Origin: Symbiodinium microadriaticum
Taxonomy: Eukaryota > Sar > Dinophyceae > Suessiales > Symbiodiniaceae
NCBI GenBank assembly: GCA_001939145.1
Contig: LSRX01001079.1
Coordinates: 169,954 to 233,953 of the forward strand
Direction: 5' to 3'
DNA length: 64,000 nt
Shown: positions 29,801 to 41,455 of the stretch, one piece after another
Layout: each line of letters begins with the position of its first letter
Numbering within the stretch: the stretch's first letter is position 1
Notes under the pieces: model-generated
What the model was told of the DNA's origin: nothing
The model's database searches: none
Seen by the model: the letters and a program-made list of their open reading frames with translations, nothing else
Program-made: the position numbers and the translations under genes

Positions 29801-30767
29801 GAAACTACACAGCCGAGTGAGTTGAAAGGTTGGGTGTGGCCTGGGGCGCAAGCAATTCTAACTTCTGGGCGCCGACCGGGCCAGGGGTCGGCGGATAATT
29901 GGATGGACAAGGCTTGCTTGATGAGTAGGCCACCGCAGGGTGATGCTTAAGAAAATACTCGCTAGCCGCAGCAAGTGAGCTAGATTTCTGTCGCCGTGGG
30001 CCAACTGGACCTGTAGGCCACCAGGAGCCCGCCAAGGGTTTGCGTAATCAGAAGACAGATCGCCAATGAATTCAATTGCAGAGTGGGCGCACTCTCCCTG
30101 CCGACAGCCTCACTGCCCCAGCCTGAAGTGTATTCATGTGATAGAAAAGTGCTTTGATGTGGTGACACACGTTCGTTCATTAGCTCAACTACTTAGACAC
30201 AATACTTGCTTCCTAGCTGCCAAGTCTTGCTTCCTAGCTGAAGCTTCGTGCCAAGTGAGTCCAGGAGACTTGGGTTTCTTTAGCACTACAGCGCAGGCGT
30301 GTTTTAAGTCGCAGAACTGTCAGGCTGCGTGCCGAATCTTCTGCGAGGCAGGTTGTTGATTCGTGTTCTTGCTCACAGCGTGGTGGTATGAAATTCCCGG
30401 TCTCATGCAGTACATAGGGAAACTTGACTTCAGCTCGAAACAGCTACCGGTTCATGCCGGCGATCTCTGAGTGTGTGTCAGATGATAGTGATCTGCGAAG
30501 GTCAGGTCATAGTCAAGTGCCTGCAGCTTGCATAGGTTCTGCAGCCGCTGCAGCCACCGGCTGGTGTTCGGGCAGCCAGACTCGGTCCGAGCGCAAGCCA
30601 AGTGTGTCTTGTTTTTGTGAGAATTTTTGGGAAAGAAGGCGATGGCCACGGGCCCGACTTGTCGCATGCGACGACAAAGTTTCTGGAGCTCCAGCTCGGC
30701 CAGGCGCTGCTAGGTGTAAGCAGGCGTTAGCAGGCCTTCCCCTCCAGCGTTGTAGCGGTGGGGTCTG
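29801..30767. other. No gene assigned
   Basis: A plus-strand frame at 30424-30876 is open, and its end overlaps the exon-like piece at about 30768. The rest shows nothing recognisable. Confidence 0.4.
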
Positions 30768-31436
30768 GCAGGTTTCAGTGGTGCACAGCGAGGGATCCCT
30801 CGTGGATGCGGTGGAAGAAGGCTTTGCAGCGATGCACGCGAGGCTGGAGTCAGAGGCGGTTTTGGACCTTTGCTGATAGCCAACCTTCCAAAGGATTGGT
30901 CCGCCTCGTGTCGTCGTCCCGCGTGAGAAGCGAGAAGTAATGTGGAGGCCCAGAAGGGTTTGTGTCCTGGACGGAGGGAGGCATATCTGCTGCGAGGCAC
31001 CGACCACAACAAGAGCTGAAGAAACGCCAGGCAACGATGAGTTGAGCACTGTTGATCACTGTGCTGTGGCCGTCTGGTGCACCAGACTTCGTGAGCTCGG
31101 CTCAAGGCCAGCTTCAAACGCCAGAAAGAAAGGCTTCTGCTTGAGCAGCAACAGTTCATCAAAGATCTTGAGCAACTTGCTACAATCAGGGGTCATGCTT
31201 CATGATCTTCATCTTCAGAGGATTCTGCTCTCAGCCCAGGGATCGACGGAAACCGCCAGAGGAAGACAGAGTCTTGGGTCTTGTATGGTCTTGTGGTACA
31301 TTCAAAACAAGCTTTGCATGAGCAACGTCTCTTGCAGGCAGCTGCGTTTCCATCAACAAACCGCAGGCAGCGTCTCTTTTTCGAAGTGCTCTCTACACGT
31401 CTTGCAGTTGCAGTCCGGGAATCGAGGCTAGACAAG
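30768..31436 (+). CDS. Putative exons of a coiled-coil protein, unknown
   Basis: Three plus-strand pieces read as helical protein after AG acceptors. About 30770-30870 contains HSEGSLVDAVEEGFAAMHAR. About 31109-31190 contains KRQKERLLLEQQQFIKDLEQ. 31341-31436 contains NRRQRLFFEVLSTRLAVAVR and ends at a GTTGGC donor. They lie in different frames. The middle one is a clear coiled-coil. No start, end or family is identified, and the grouping into one gene is inference. Confidence 0.38.
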
Positions 31437-31501
31437 GTTGGCAGACTTTGCAGCATCCTCTAAGTAGACCAGCTGCACATGGGTTTCGTGACCGTGGCAA
31501 A

Positions 31502-32002
31502 ATGACGACGAAGCCGCGTCGGTCATCATGTGCGTGCTGGCAGGATGAACACTTTCGACTGCGGGCCCGACCAGGACGGACTTCCCATGTGCTACAGGCT
31601 GCTGCGATCAGCTATGTGTCCTGGCAGGATCTTGTGTGCCATACTCAGCTGGTGAGGTCGGATGTGTGTTCGTGCAGCAGGGTTCTGCTGGAGGCTGGTT
31701 TCGGACATCTTCCGCGACTTGCAGCCGCTGCTGTGATGGTCTTGGTGACTGGCGAAGCGTTGGGCATTAGAGAGCAATTGAGGGTTCCGGGCAAGGCATA
31801 TGACGAAGACGGAAGAACATTTCGGACCAAGTCGCACAAACTTGTCCCCGCGGGCAGATACCACCAGGCCTTGGTCGGTGTACTTTTTGATGCCAGACTG
31901 CGAGATAGTGGGAGCAGGTATTCGCAGGAGCTGCATCGGCGCAATGCTTCCCTTGTTCCATCCTTCCTAGAGCTGCTTGCTTGTGGTTGTAGGGTTTGGT
32001 AG
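31502..32002 (+). CDS. Hypothetical protein, 166 codons
   Basis: Frame from a true ATG. The second half (GKAYDEDGRTFRTKSHKLVP, then GRYHQALVGVLFDARL) reads like a folded protein, the first half less so. Minus-strand frames overlap. No family recognised. Confidence 0.28.
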   Translation: MTTKPRRSSCACWQDEHFRLRARPGRTSHVLQAAAISYVSWQDLVCHTQLVRSDVCSCSRVLLEAGFGHLPRLAAAAVMVLVTGEALGIREQLRVPGKAYDEDGRTFRTKSHKLVPAGRYHQALVGVLFDARLRDSGSRYSQELHRRNASLVPSFLELLACGCRVW

Positions 32003-32179
32003 CATCACGAGTCCTGGTGGCTCGCACGGAAATCTCATTCAGGAGATACCCCAACTGGCCCAACTTCTCGTTGTTTGCCAGGGGCGAGGTCGAGCCACCT
32101 TCGAACACTGGTGTCTAGAGGAAACCCCCTACCAACACCACGCGATCGAATTTTCGTGACTCCTTGGATTCCGGCTTGC

Positions 32180-32590
32180 ATGTCTCCTGATTCGACCGAG
32201 CGATGCCGGAATGTGACCCGGAACTGGGGGGTTGGGGGAGGGGCTCCATTCCGCAAGGTTCCTTTCTTGCAGTCTCCTAAAGCAGGCAGCTGGATGGTGT
32301 CTGTCTTCAAAGGAAGAGAGACTGTGGCGAGATTTGAGCGTCGGTACGTGGAAGATGTTGGAAGCCTGGCACGACCTACGGAGGCCGGCGGTGAAGAGAA
32401 CTTCATGTCCAGCGATCTTTGTCTGTCGAAGCACGGTGGCACTTCTGACCGTTTCAACACTTCAAAGAAGACAATGCTCAGAAATGCATCGCGCCGATTC
32501 AACAAGCACGAACAACTTCGGCAGTTCAGTGAAAGAGGCTTAGTACGCAATCAAAGGCTTGTCAGAGGACGTGGCGCAAAGAGCTGCTGA
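32180..32590 (+). CDS. Hypothetical protein, 136 codons, basic C-terminus
   Basis: Begins MSPDSTERCRNVTRNWGVGG and ends Arg-rich (RFNKHEQLRQFSERGLVRNQ). The reverse strand is open over the same bases, so the coding strand is uncertain. No family recognised. Confidence 0.25.
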   Translation: MSPDSTERCRNVTRNWGVGGGAPFRKVPFLQSPKAGSWMVSVFKGRETVARFERRYVEDVGSLARPTEAGGEENFMSSDLCLSKHGGTSDRFNTSKKTMLRNASRRFNKHEQLRQFSERGLVRNQRLVRGRGAKSC

Positions 32591-34984
32591 TGCTAGGAGC
32601 TCCTTTGGCCACAAGTCGGTGGCTTAAGTGACCGAAACTGTTACGAGCGTTTGCATGCCTCCCTGATGCCACGGGCCCTCCCGGAAACTGGTCCTGCGGT
32701 TTCCGGGGAAGCTTTCTGGACAAAGCCGGAAAGAAGTGGAGACCGCTATACCTTCTTTTCCAATCTGCACGTACTGAAAGCATTAGAAGTTCTGTTTTTT
32801 CTTTCGAGGAGAGCCAGTGAAATTATAGGTCAAGGCTCTGGCATATTAGCCATGGATTCAGGCTTCGTAGGGCTGTTTCTAGGGGCTGCCGCTAAATGTG
32901 CAAGGCCGAGCGAAGAAGGAACACATGCAACTGCTGGTTGTCACGGTTCGCGCCTTAGTTTCCCAAGACCTACGAATTCGGCGTGCTGTTGGCCTTCGCC
33001 AGCTGATTCGTCACCTTGAGGCGATACGAACGGAGCTTTTGCAATCCGGCGCAAGCTTCTGAGCCCCAGCCTCCGAGGCTCATTCAGCTGGTTGCTGGGT
33101 TGATGAGAGCTCGCAGATTGCAATGTACATGTCGGGCCCCACCTGCTTAAGTCGTGTTCTGTGCACCGCATGGGCCATTGGCGCAGCGTCTTAGATGTAA
33201 TCCTATCCGCTACCAGATTACCACCATCTCTACCGGAGCTCGCACAACGCAACTGCGAAGGGTGTTCGTTCGGTGCTCCAGCATGCTTCATGTCAGTCGG
33301 ACAAATGCTGCGGCCACAGACGCCTTTCACAGATTTGTTAAGCAGTCGCGATCGCGGCGCACCACCTGGAAGCGTGCTGTTGACGCTTTCTACATCACAT
33401 ACCTGCGCCGACAACGCCACGGAGCCGAAGCGAAAGTCCTGTGGTGTCTTCTCGAGCCATAGTCATGCAGATCTTTTGGTCCCCGGTCGGGGTCCGCACC
33501 GATCCTTGGACCCGTTGGGAGATGGCTTTTTTTGGCTGGTACTCATCTGCCGTGCCACCTTTGTCTCTTAGCTTGTGTTGGCTCTCGTACGGTCGAGAAT
33601 CGGCAGCCAAAGTGCTTCGGCAAGACCCTGATCTATCTTTGATTTGGCAGAAACTAAAATAAATCTGTTCAAATGTACGCTTCAAGCCAGAAGATCGCAC
33701 ATTTGAATTTCATGATTCGGGGATCAAGACAGTGCAGTGATGTTGCCCTTCCGGTCGACAGGATTTGGCGCATTTCGGAGGCACCATTACCGCACATACT
33801 TGCTTGTGCTATCGGACGTGTGCTTTGTCAGGCACGATACATGTGTTCTTTGGACCGGCAGCAGTGTGGTTGGGTCTGGAATGGAAGGTGTGCATCTGAG
33901 TCTCATGGTAAAAGCTCACGTGTCGTGACTAGCGACAGGGGTCGGATTCGTGACTGATGGCGGAGAGGCTGTGTTGGCAATCATGTGGACGCGATTTGCT
34001 ATCCTCCCTGCGGCTTCGGTCCGAGAGTGAGGTGACTAAGTGGCGGGCGCGAGTGGTCGAGTGGTCGCAGCGTGGTCCAAGGTTGGGTTCCAGGATGTCT
34101 GCTCAAGGGTTGGCAGCTTGCTTGGACCATTATGCCCGACAGCTTCAGGCCAGGACATGCCGAAAGGGCAACAAGGGCTGTGTTAGATGTCATGTCATAT
34201 TATGTGATGTGCGCCTGCAAGGTACGGACCGACAATAGCAACTTCAGTCAGAGTGTGGCAGGCCTGCCTGCTCCACCTTGTTGTGTTCAAGATGCAACTC
34301 AGACGGTTTTGGCTAGCGACTGAGGCGAAAATCGACTTTGTGGAGGGAAAGCCTGTAGCCGTTGAAAGACAAGCCCAGGCAGAAGCCTCCGTCTTGAGCA
34401 CAGTCGTTCAGCATAGTGTCCATGCGACAGGTGCCAGTAAAAGGCTTTGCCGTGGACTGCGCAGCTCACGGTGAGCCATTCTGCATCATCTTCTGGCCCG
34501 ACGCGCAATTCCCAGCTGACTTTGCAACCTGCCTTGTGCTCGCCCCATGCCGCGCATGCCGTGCCGAGATCACTCCTCCTTCCGAGTATGAAAGTATCGG
34601 CTTGGAAGTGAAGGTGTCTGGACTCACAGGCCAGGCGTGCAGGTGCGTGCAGGCATTCCGAGTATGCAGCGTGCCTTTAAAAATGTGGGTTCGGCTTACA
34701 TAGAGATCTCTGTGCTCCCTGAGGACCAGCAGGCCCGGACTCAGAGCTGAGCTTCTTTTACCAGGCCACAGTGGAACTGGAGAGGATTCAGCTCTGACCC
34801 TGTCGGAGAGGTGGCACCCTTCAGGCAGGAGGACATGTGCAAGAAGATGGTGCTGGAGGTCCGGATCCCCGAGCCCGGGAGCATCCCGTAGTGGTCATCC
34901 CGCAGAGGCGCGGCGCCTCAACGAGATGATCTCGAACCAACGCCTCTGGGCCGGCAGCCCGGGCCCTGGCCCTGGGCCCGGAAT
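32591..34984. other. No gene assigned; scattered exon-like pieces
   Basis: Many overlapping frames under 140 codons on both strands. Short plus-strand pieces such as LAACLDHYARQLQARTCRKG (about 34108-34167) and ITPPSEYESIGLEVKVSGLT (about 34570-34630) look exon-like but cannot be joined or named. Confidence 0.35.
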
Positions 34985-35380
34985 TTCGCAGAAGGCGCAA
35001 GGCCACAAATCCCAAAACCCTCCATCGATGCTGAAATAAACTCTAAACCATTAACCGCCAAACCTTCAAGACAACCCCGGCTTACGTTTCATTTGAGGTT
35101 TCTTTAAATTCGGGATTGCAGCCGCACCCATGTTCTTTCAATGTTTGAGGTGTTCCACCCACCATTGCTTCAGCGTATCGTTCATGTTTAGGGTTTCTCG
35201 TACGACATCTCCTTTCAGTTTTTCTCTTGTGGTGTGAGGTTTCGCGTGCCACAAATCCTTTTTCAACTTTTCGCTTGTGGGTATCGGGCGTGAAGGTTAG
35301 GGTTTCCCATCCATCATGTGCTTGTTCGTGCAGGGTTAGAAGTTTCCATCAAACATTTCATTTCCTTGTAGGGTCTGAGG
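34985..35380. repeat. Degenerate telomere-like words and about 50-bp minisatellite
   Basis: 34987-35066 has degraded ccctaaa-type words (aaaccctcc, aactctaaacc, attaaccgcc). 35085-35375 has about five diverged units of the form gttagggtttc-ccatc-ttttctcttgtggg with 45-60 bp spacing. Confidence 0.6.
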
Positions 35381-36111
35381 CCCCGGCCCCGAAAACGATT
35401 TCTACCTTCTTAAGGTTTATCAGTAGTAAAATACATGGCCTGATGTTGGAACTCCTACTAGTCGTAGGCATCGGCGCTGGCTCTCCGCTTCTCTTCGCAT
35501 CTAGATGTACAGTACGGAAAACACCACCGGTAACCGAAGAAAAACCAAACCTTGGGAGTGACTGCTCACAAAAGGGTTCAGGGCGGGTGGCACAACTCTT
35601 TCCTCCTGCCTAAACGGAGCGACTGGTGCGATTGATGTTGAGGCAGACCAGGCAGCCAAAGACCACCAGGAGATTTGTTCTCAAAGCCCAAAAGCCAAAA
35701 GGTTGGTCAGAAGGCTGGTCCGCATCATCACAGGTGGAACAGGAGATGATTTGTGGTCCCTTGAAAGATTGCTAGTCTAGGGTTCTTGGGAAGGACTGAT
35801 TGCAAAAAATGAAAATTGGAACGTTAAATCCCCAAAACCCCAAGGACCCTGAAGGAAGTGACAGGTTGCCAAAAACCCAAAGTCCCAATACGCGGGGTGC
35901 ACGTGCACGAGTCGTGCTTTGTCACTCGGAGGGGTAGCAAAAACACTACTAATGAGCGCGATGATTCGTTTTCTTTTGGCAAAAGCTGAAAACACTCGCA
36001 GGGAAGTTGCCAAACTCCTATTCTTCTGAATTCGTGGGGTGCATTCGGCAATCGACCCGCTTGAGGTAATTCTACTGCGTGTAAGTGAGACGCTTGCTTG
36101 CTGTGTGACAG
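35381..36111. other. No recognisable gene
   Basis: Unremarkable sequence with a few A-rich words. No motif seen. Confidence 0.4.
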
Positions 36112-36295
36112 ATCTATCTGTCTGTCTGTCTATCTACTTATCTATCTATCTATCTAACTAACCAACAAAAATCTATGCATCTATCTATCTATCTATCTAC
36201 CTATCTATCTATCTATCTATCCATCTATCCATCTATCGATCCATCGATCTATCGATCTGTCTATCTATCTATCTATCTCTCTGTCCGTCTGTCTT

Positions 36296-36328
<33 letters not shown>

Positions 36329-36370
36329 ATCTATCTATCTATATCTATCTATCTATCTATTCTATTCTAT

Positions 36371-36401
<31 letters not shown>

Positions 36402-36545
36402 CTCTCTCTCTCTCTCTCTGTCTCTCTATCTAGGTAGCATCTATCTATCGATCTGTCGATCTATCTGTCTATCTATCTATCTATCTTTCTATCTATCTAT
36501 CTATCTATCTATCGATCTATCTGTCTATCTATCTATCTGTCTACC
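36112..36545. repeat. (CTAT)n tetranucleotide array, imperfect, about 430 bp
   Basis: Long array of ctat/ctgt/ccat/cgat units with a (CT)n block at 36401-36419 and a ctatt block at 36356-36375. Frames through it give Ser/Ile/Tyr/Leu repeats and are not genes. Confidence 0.97.
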
Positions 36546-36887
36546 TTTGGTGCGTCGGCGGGTTTGGGTTGGGCTTCAGGGAATCCCTCTTGCCATGGGC
36601 ATGGGTGGTTCTGGCTTCAGTCGGTGGGTAATCGATGTTAGTGTTGGGGTCGATGTGGGTAAGGGTGGGTTCGGGTGTGGCTTTGTGCAATCCCCTTCTT
36701 CCTGTGGGTGCGGGTTGGTTTGGTTGTCAAGATCCAGATCATCCAGCTGCCGACGGCGACCTGCGGATCGCGCTGGTTCCCCTTTCCCAAAACAATATCA
36801 CCGTCCTTAAGACGACAGTCGAGGACTACGACCCTAAGCGACCCATCCCTGTGACTGTTAGCATGCTTGCGACATTGCCATTGTCGT

Positions 36888-36888
36888 G

Positions 36889-36920
<32 letters not shown>

Positions 36921-36997
36921 CATCATCATCATCCTCATCCTCAGCGTCGCCACCACCACCACCACCATCATCACCATCAACCATCATCATCATCATA
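36888..36997. repeat. (CAT)n and (CAC)n trinucleotide array
   Basis: CAT units with CTC and CAC interruptions, giving Asp-rich frames on the minus strand. Nothing else is recognised from 36998 to 37495. Confidence 0.95.
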
Positions 36998-37495
36998 AGC
37001 GCCGCTAGCGGCTCAGACCCCAGGCCTCCCACACGAACAGGCCGTAACGAGTCTCGAACCAACCATTCAACATCCTCCGAGCCATAGCAACGCTAAAGAG
37101 AAGAGGTGCCCTCCCTCACACATGTGCAGGCGGGGAATGGTCACCGCTAGCTGGGTCCCAAGTCCCAGACTCTAAAACGTAGTTTTAAGCTACTTCCAGA
37201 GCAAGCGTGAGGGTTGTCACCTGAGTCACGAGGTGACAGGAGTGCGTCCTAAGGTCCTAAGGATTCACGAAACATAGTGGTCGGCGTAGATTTCGATGCA
37301 GAAGGCCTGCAGAAAAAAGCTTACAATTCTGCAAGAAGGTGGTTTCAACAGGCGCGCCGGTGAAGTACAAGGGTGGCTGTGTAACTCCTGCAGAGGTCCA
37401 AGGATTGCTCCCGGCAAGCTCGGCGCGTCCGAAGCTACAGCATGCGCGTAGTCCTGCACAGCAAGACTCCCTATCACGGCGCGCGAGGGGGAGCG

Positions 37496-38345
37496 ATGTC
37501 TCAGAACATTCGCATCTACAGCTGGAGCGCTGGCCTCTCCCAACAAACTTGGGCTGAACCAGAGACATGGCTAGCAAACCCTGAAGCTTGTGTGCTTGAT
37601 GCTATCGGCGTGCAAGAAACGCATTGGGTAGGAGTTGAACAGTTCAGGGCACACGGGTGGACATGTTTTTGTTCGGGTACAAAGGACAAAGCAGACGGAG
37701 TAATGGTACTACCGTCACCAAAGATTTCTGACACCACTGTCCGCTGGCGTGAGGTCACGCCGGGTAGACCGCTTGAGGCTCGTTGCCACATTATAGGGGT
37801 GCGCAGTGCATTTTCGTGAGCTGCTACCAGTTTCCCTGGCGTTCTAGCGATGATGCTTCGACAAATCTAGCACGTAGGACTAGGGTGTTAGACAAGCTGT
37901 CCAATGTGATTGCAGTAGTTCCCATGCGACACACGGTAATTGTGGGGGGCGACTTCAACATGAGCCTCAGTCCATTGCCTGACCGCGTTGGACCGAACAT
38001 CCTCCGCTCCCGAGACAAGGGCCTCACGGACAATCACGACTTCATGAGCTCATTGAAACGCAGAAGCTCAGCGTGCTGAACTCTTACAGCAGTACGCAAC
38101 GGATACACCTTTCAGCATCCACAAGGGCGCAGTCAGATCGATTTTGTGCTTCCCCGGCAGCTCAGGACGGGGAACCGTGCCAAGACTGCAAAAGCCTTGT
38201 ACGACCTCCCTTTGTCAGGTTGGAAAACCACCAAACAATTCCCGGTCGCTGGCATTTGCCCACCAAAACCAAGTAGTCCTACTCCAGGGATGATCTGGAA
38301 ACTCCCGGTGACGGAGCTGAGGGCCGAAGTTCAAAGCAAGCTGAC
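37496..38345 (+). pseudogene. LINE APE endonuclease domain, frameshifted
   Basis: From an ATG, frame one reads IRIYSWSAGLSQQTW, GVQETHWVG (metal-binding Glu in the QETHW box) and EVTPGRPLEARCHIIG. It stops near 37819. Just before, the frame moves by -1 to CYQFPWRSSDDASTN, then VIVGGDFNMSLSPLP (GGDFN catalytic box, about 37944-37960), an in-frame TGA at 38077, then FQHPQGRSQIDFVLPRQ (SQIDFV box, about 38131-38148). All three diagnostic boxes of LINE endonucleases are present, but at least one frameshift and one stop break the frame. Confidence 0.85.
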
Positions 38346-38969
38346 ATGCACCGGATGACGTCAACGAGCTGTAAGGCCGTAGCTAAAGTTTTCCCTCCAC
38401 GCCGTAACCCTGCCGCACCAGAGAGCCTTGAACAGCGCGTAGGATGTGGGATGAGGCGCAAGGGTTTCGTATGGCTAGCGCGGAGGCCTCGGTTGCGACC
38501 ATATGGCACCGCTGGCGAGTATGGTCCAGGATGCAAGCTGCTGCATTTCAGCGCTTCAGCACCGTCGGGCAAGGGCCAAGCAACGCCGCCAACAGCTAGT
38601 AGCAGAGGTAGAGGGCCAATGCCATTCAGGGTCAGTCTTATCTTGCGTACAAAACCCTCAAACTCCTCAGCGGTGGGCACCCCGTGTGTGTTGAATTTTC
38701 TTCTACTGCGCAAGCGCGCTGGCTTGGGCATCTCAGGCTACGGGAATTCTAAGTGTTGCACACTTGCACATGCGGCATTCGGTCAGTCAGCAGAAGCGGA
38801 GTTCTCGCGTTAATTTGCACCTTCAGTCTCAAAGGGCCTTGGCTGCAGATCTGCTACGACGCGCTTCCGTTGTCTATGTGGTCTTCGTTCTCCCGGATGT
38901 TTGCGAGGTGGGCAACGTTCTGGAGTGGATCTGCAATCAGTGCAAGCCAGTAAGCTAAAATCAGCAGGT

Positions 38970-40196
38970 CCTATGCCGAAAAGTCGTATTGCACTCCTGA
39001 ATTATGAAGCGCACATGCAATGTACATGCAATGGACAACTTCGATGCATCCACTGCAACAAGCAGTTCGCATTTCGGTCTTTTGCCGGCCACTTTATGTC
39101 CCACAAACCTGTCCTGTCTGCCTGCCAGTGTGTACCATGGCCAGTCAGCCTCCGCGCAGCCACGAGGACTCGCCCTGCAGCCGTCCTGTGCCAATATTTG
39201 AACAGCCTGCTGTTAAGCTGGCTGTGGAGCGAGGCAACAGAACTCGCCTCTCTGATGCGGGACGAAGTCAATAAATTTAAGGGCAATGTCTGTAGGCACA
39301 AGTGCGTGTTTGCAACATGTGCGAGCCGACAGTCCGTGCATGGACTCAGAGCTGCAGCGGCCCTGGCCAGCCCTGCACGAAACATCCTTACAGGCAGCAA
39401 CTCAAGCGCACAAGCACTCCTGTGCAGTACTGGGACACCTGTTGCAGCATCACCATACTTTCAGTGCTTCAGGTCAGACATCCCTCGCGGACTATGTCGG
39501 ACCAGGACCACTGGAGGCGGAGCCAGGATGGAATCAGCTCCCCGAAAGTACACAGCCACCTCCACCTCAGACTTCTCAGGAGCAGCAAGTGGCAGCCTTC
39601 TTCCGCCCGGCGCGAACGAGAGCCGAACCCGGAAGGGAGGGAGCCCCATACGCCCAAGGAAGTGGAGCAGCTCCACCTTGGTCGTCAGACAGGCCGACGC
39701 CCTGTCGTACCTCCATTTGGACGTGGGCTACCTGCTCATGAAGACAACGATGAAGCCTCGCTTGGAATCCGAGACGGAAGCGACTCTGGGACGGTAGCAA
39801 CTTGTGCAAGGTTGCCAACAAGTGGCGTCAGGACAAAGAGCGCAGCCCGGACTCCATCACGACAACGCTTGAGACAACGCTGGTCTACTGCCTCATCTCA
39901 ACCTCTTGGAGAGGGTCGAAAGCTCGCAGACCCTCAAGCAGAACTTGATGTTTTCTCGTGTGGTGCTCCGGTTTCACCCGCTTCACAAGTTATCGGGAGC
40001 CATCCAGTCGGAAGTGGTGACCTTCACGACTTCACGTTAGAGATTCACAATCGCTGCCAGGAAGCTCAAATGACATACCAAGCCTTCGACAGGCTTTGCC
40101 ACTCTTCGGTGTGGCATTTGATAGGAGGCACATTGCGGCCGAGCAAGTTGTGCGACGTTTGGAGAAGTCCATCGAGACCGCGGTCTGGAGGTTCTA
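38970..40196 (+). pseudogene. LINE C-terminal region with zinc finger, frameshifted
   Basis: CIHCNKQFAFRSFAGHFMSH at about 39042-39101 is a CX2CX11HX3H finger of the type found after the RT in dinoflagellate LINEs. Then come Pro/Gln-rich linkers, SYLHLDVGYLLMK at about 39700, VANKWRQDKERSPDSITTTL near 39814-39873 and TLEIHNRCQEAQMTYQAF at about 40036-40089 followed by SSVWHLIGGTLRPSK. These match my memory of the conserved tail of such elements. The pieces lie in different frames. Confidence 0.7.
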
Positions 40197-40645
40197 GATG
40201 CCGTGAGTCCCACGGCACCCATACTGCAAACGGCATTAAGCAATCGTGATAAATTCTGTTATGCCAATGCCACAGTCATGGCGATGCTATGGCAGCTTGG
40301 CGCATCAGGGCATGCAGTTTTGCCGGCTCATACGGGCAGGCGCCACACACTGCAACATTTGTGTTTTGGGCTTCAGGTGGCCAGCAGGATGGAGCTGAGT
40401 TCATCCAGAAGCCACTCCCGTTGACAGCCGCGCTCTCCTCAACAGAGTTTAGTGCGAACGCACTACCATCCTTAGTAGATCAATGGAGCAGGCAAGCTCA
40501 ACGCGACGAGGCCCATGCCTATGCCACCACTGTGAGCCCGTCGGCGCTTCTGCTACAAGTACGAACATCGCTGATTCCTTCCGTGGCGGTTGAAACAAGA
40601 AAACCATCATCATCACCATCCGAGTCAATGATCCATGGTGTCTAG
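40197..40645 (+). pseudogene. USP-like cysteine protease motif at the LINE 3' end, frameshifted
   Basis: The sequence NRDKFCYANATVMAMLW fits the Cys box of ubiquitin-specific proteases (N-x-x-x-x-CYxN-x-x-x-Q/M-x-L). It is followed, one frame over, by GGQQDGAEFIQ, which fits the QQDAxEF box. It continues to a stop at about 40643. The order and spacing agree with a USP-like domain appended to the LINE protein. The frame break between boxes makes it non-functional. No His box (GHY) is clearly seen downstream. 40646-41004 shows no further gene. Confidence 0.55.
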
Positions 40646-41004
40646 GTGGCGAGCCTTGGGCTGTACAGGTACGAATATCTATGGACAAGCGCCCGGACCC
40701 CATGAATTTGAGACTGGATGCCGTTCACATGCTTTTGCGCCATTCCAATTCCTTGAGCTGGTATTCCAGAAGTTGTGCCCGAAACTCATGATCACCACCT
40801 TCTGGTGGCTTCAACTCCAGGTCTGCTTGGAATCTTCAGAATGATTCCTTTTGTTTTGCTTCAAGACAGCCGCCGTTCGCAAATTCGGCATCGGATGTCG
40901 CACTCCTTCTCTCTCGTGTGGCGGCCTGGCAGCCAGAATCAGCTGTTCAGGTCCAGGCATCAGTTGTTCTGGGTCCTGTTGCCATTGCCCGACCCGGTAT
41001 CTCC

Positions 41005-41246
41005 CCTGGTTGATGTGGAGTGCAGCGCATACTACAGCATAACCAGAGTGGCAGTATGATGTATGCCCGCGGCATCCCACATCATACATTTCCCGGCAGC
41101 GAAGCAGGTACGTGCTGGTGCACCGCGCAAGAACTTCGTAAAGACTTGGGCAAACGTGCGCACACACTGTTGCTAAAGTTAGGGTATGTTGGGGTCGATG
41201 CAGGCGGAAGTACCCGGGGCCAGCCAGCGGAACGGGTGGTATCTTC
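41005..41246. repeat. Tandem repeat unit 1 (242 bp) with hairpin
   Basis: Starts cctggttgatgtgga. Holds a hairpin at 41054-41087: GTATGATGT pairs with ACATCATAC, and inside ATGCC pairs with GGCAT around CGC, with a 3-base bulge. Unit 2 follows directly. Confidence 0.9.
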
Positions 41247-41455
41247 CCTGGTTGGTGTGGAATGCAGCACATACTACAGTATAATCCTAGTTGCAGTATG
41301 ATGTATGCCCGCGGCATCCCACATCATACATATACCGGCAGCGAAGCAGGTGCGTGCCTGGGCAAACGTGCGCACCCACTTTTGTTAAAGTTGGGCTATG
41401 TTGGGGTCGATGCAAGCGGAAGTACCCGAGACCAGCCAGGGGAACGGGTTGTTTC
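41247..41455. repeat. Tandem repeat unit 2 (about 209 bp) with hairpin
   Basis: Same sequence as unit 1 apart from scattered substitutions and a deletion of about 35 bases after gaagcaggt. The hairpin at 41296-41329 is fully conserved. Confidence 0.9.

Larger units (their letters stand above)
37496..40645 (+). mobile_element. Decayed LINE (non-LTR retrotransposon), no recognisable reverse transcriptase
   Basis: An APE-type endonuclease occupies 37496 to about 38345. A linker fragment lies near 38440-38820, with LINE-like AYKTLKLLSGG. The C-terminal LINE tail runs from about 39000, with a CX2CX11HX3H finger, the LEIHNRCQEAQMTYQAF segment near 40040, and a ubiquitin-protease-like motif from about 40197. 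The stretch between linker and finger is only some hundred bases, so the RT domain is missing rather than just mutated. Several frame changes and stops show it is dead. The exact ends and any target duplication are not visible. Confidence 0.8.

Noticed and set aside
36175-36810. 211-codon frame rich in Ser, Ile, Tyr and Leu
   Set aside because: It is the CTAT array translated; the same happens at 50729-51230.
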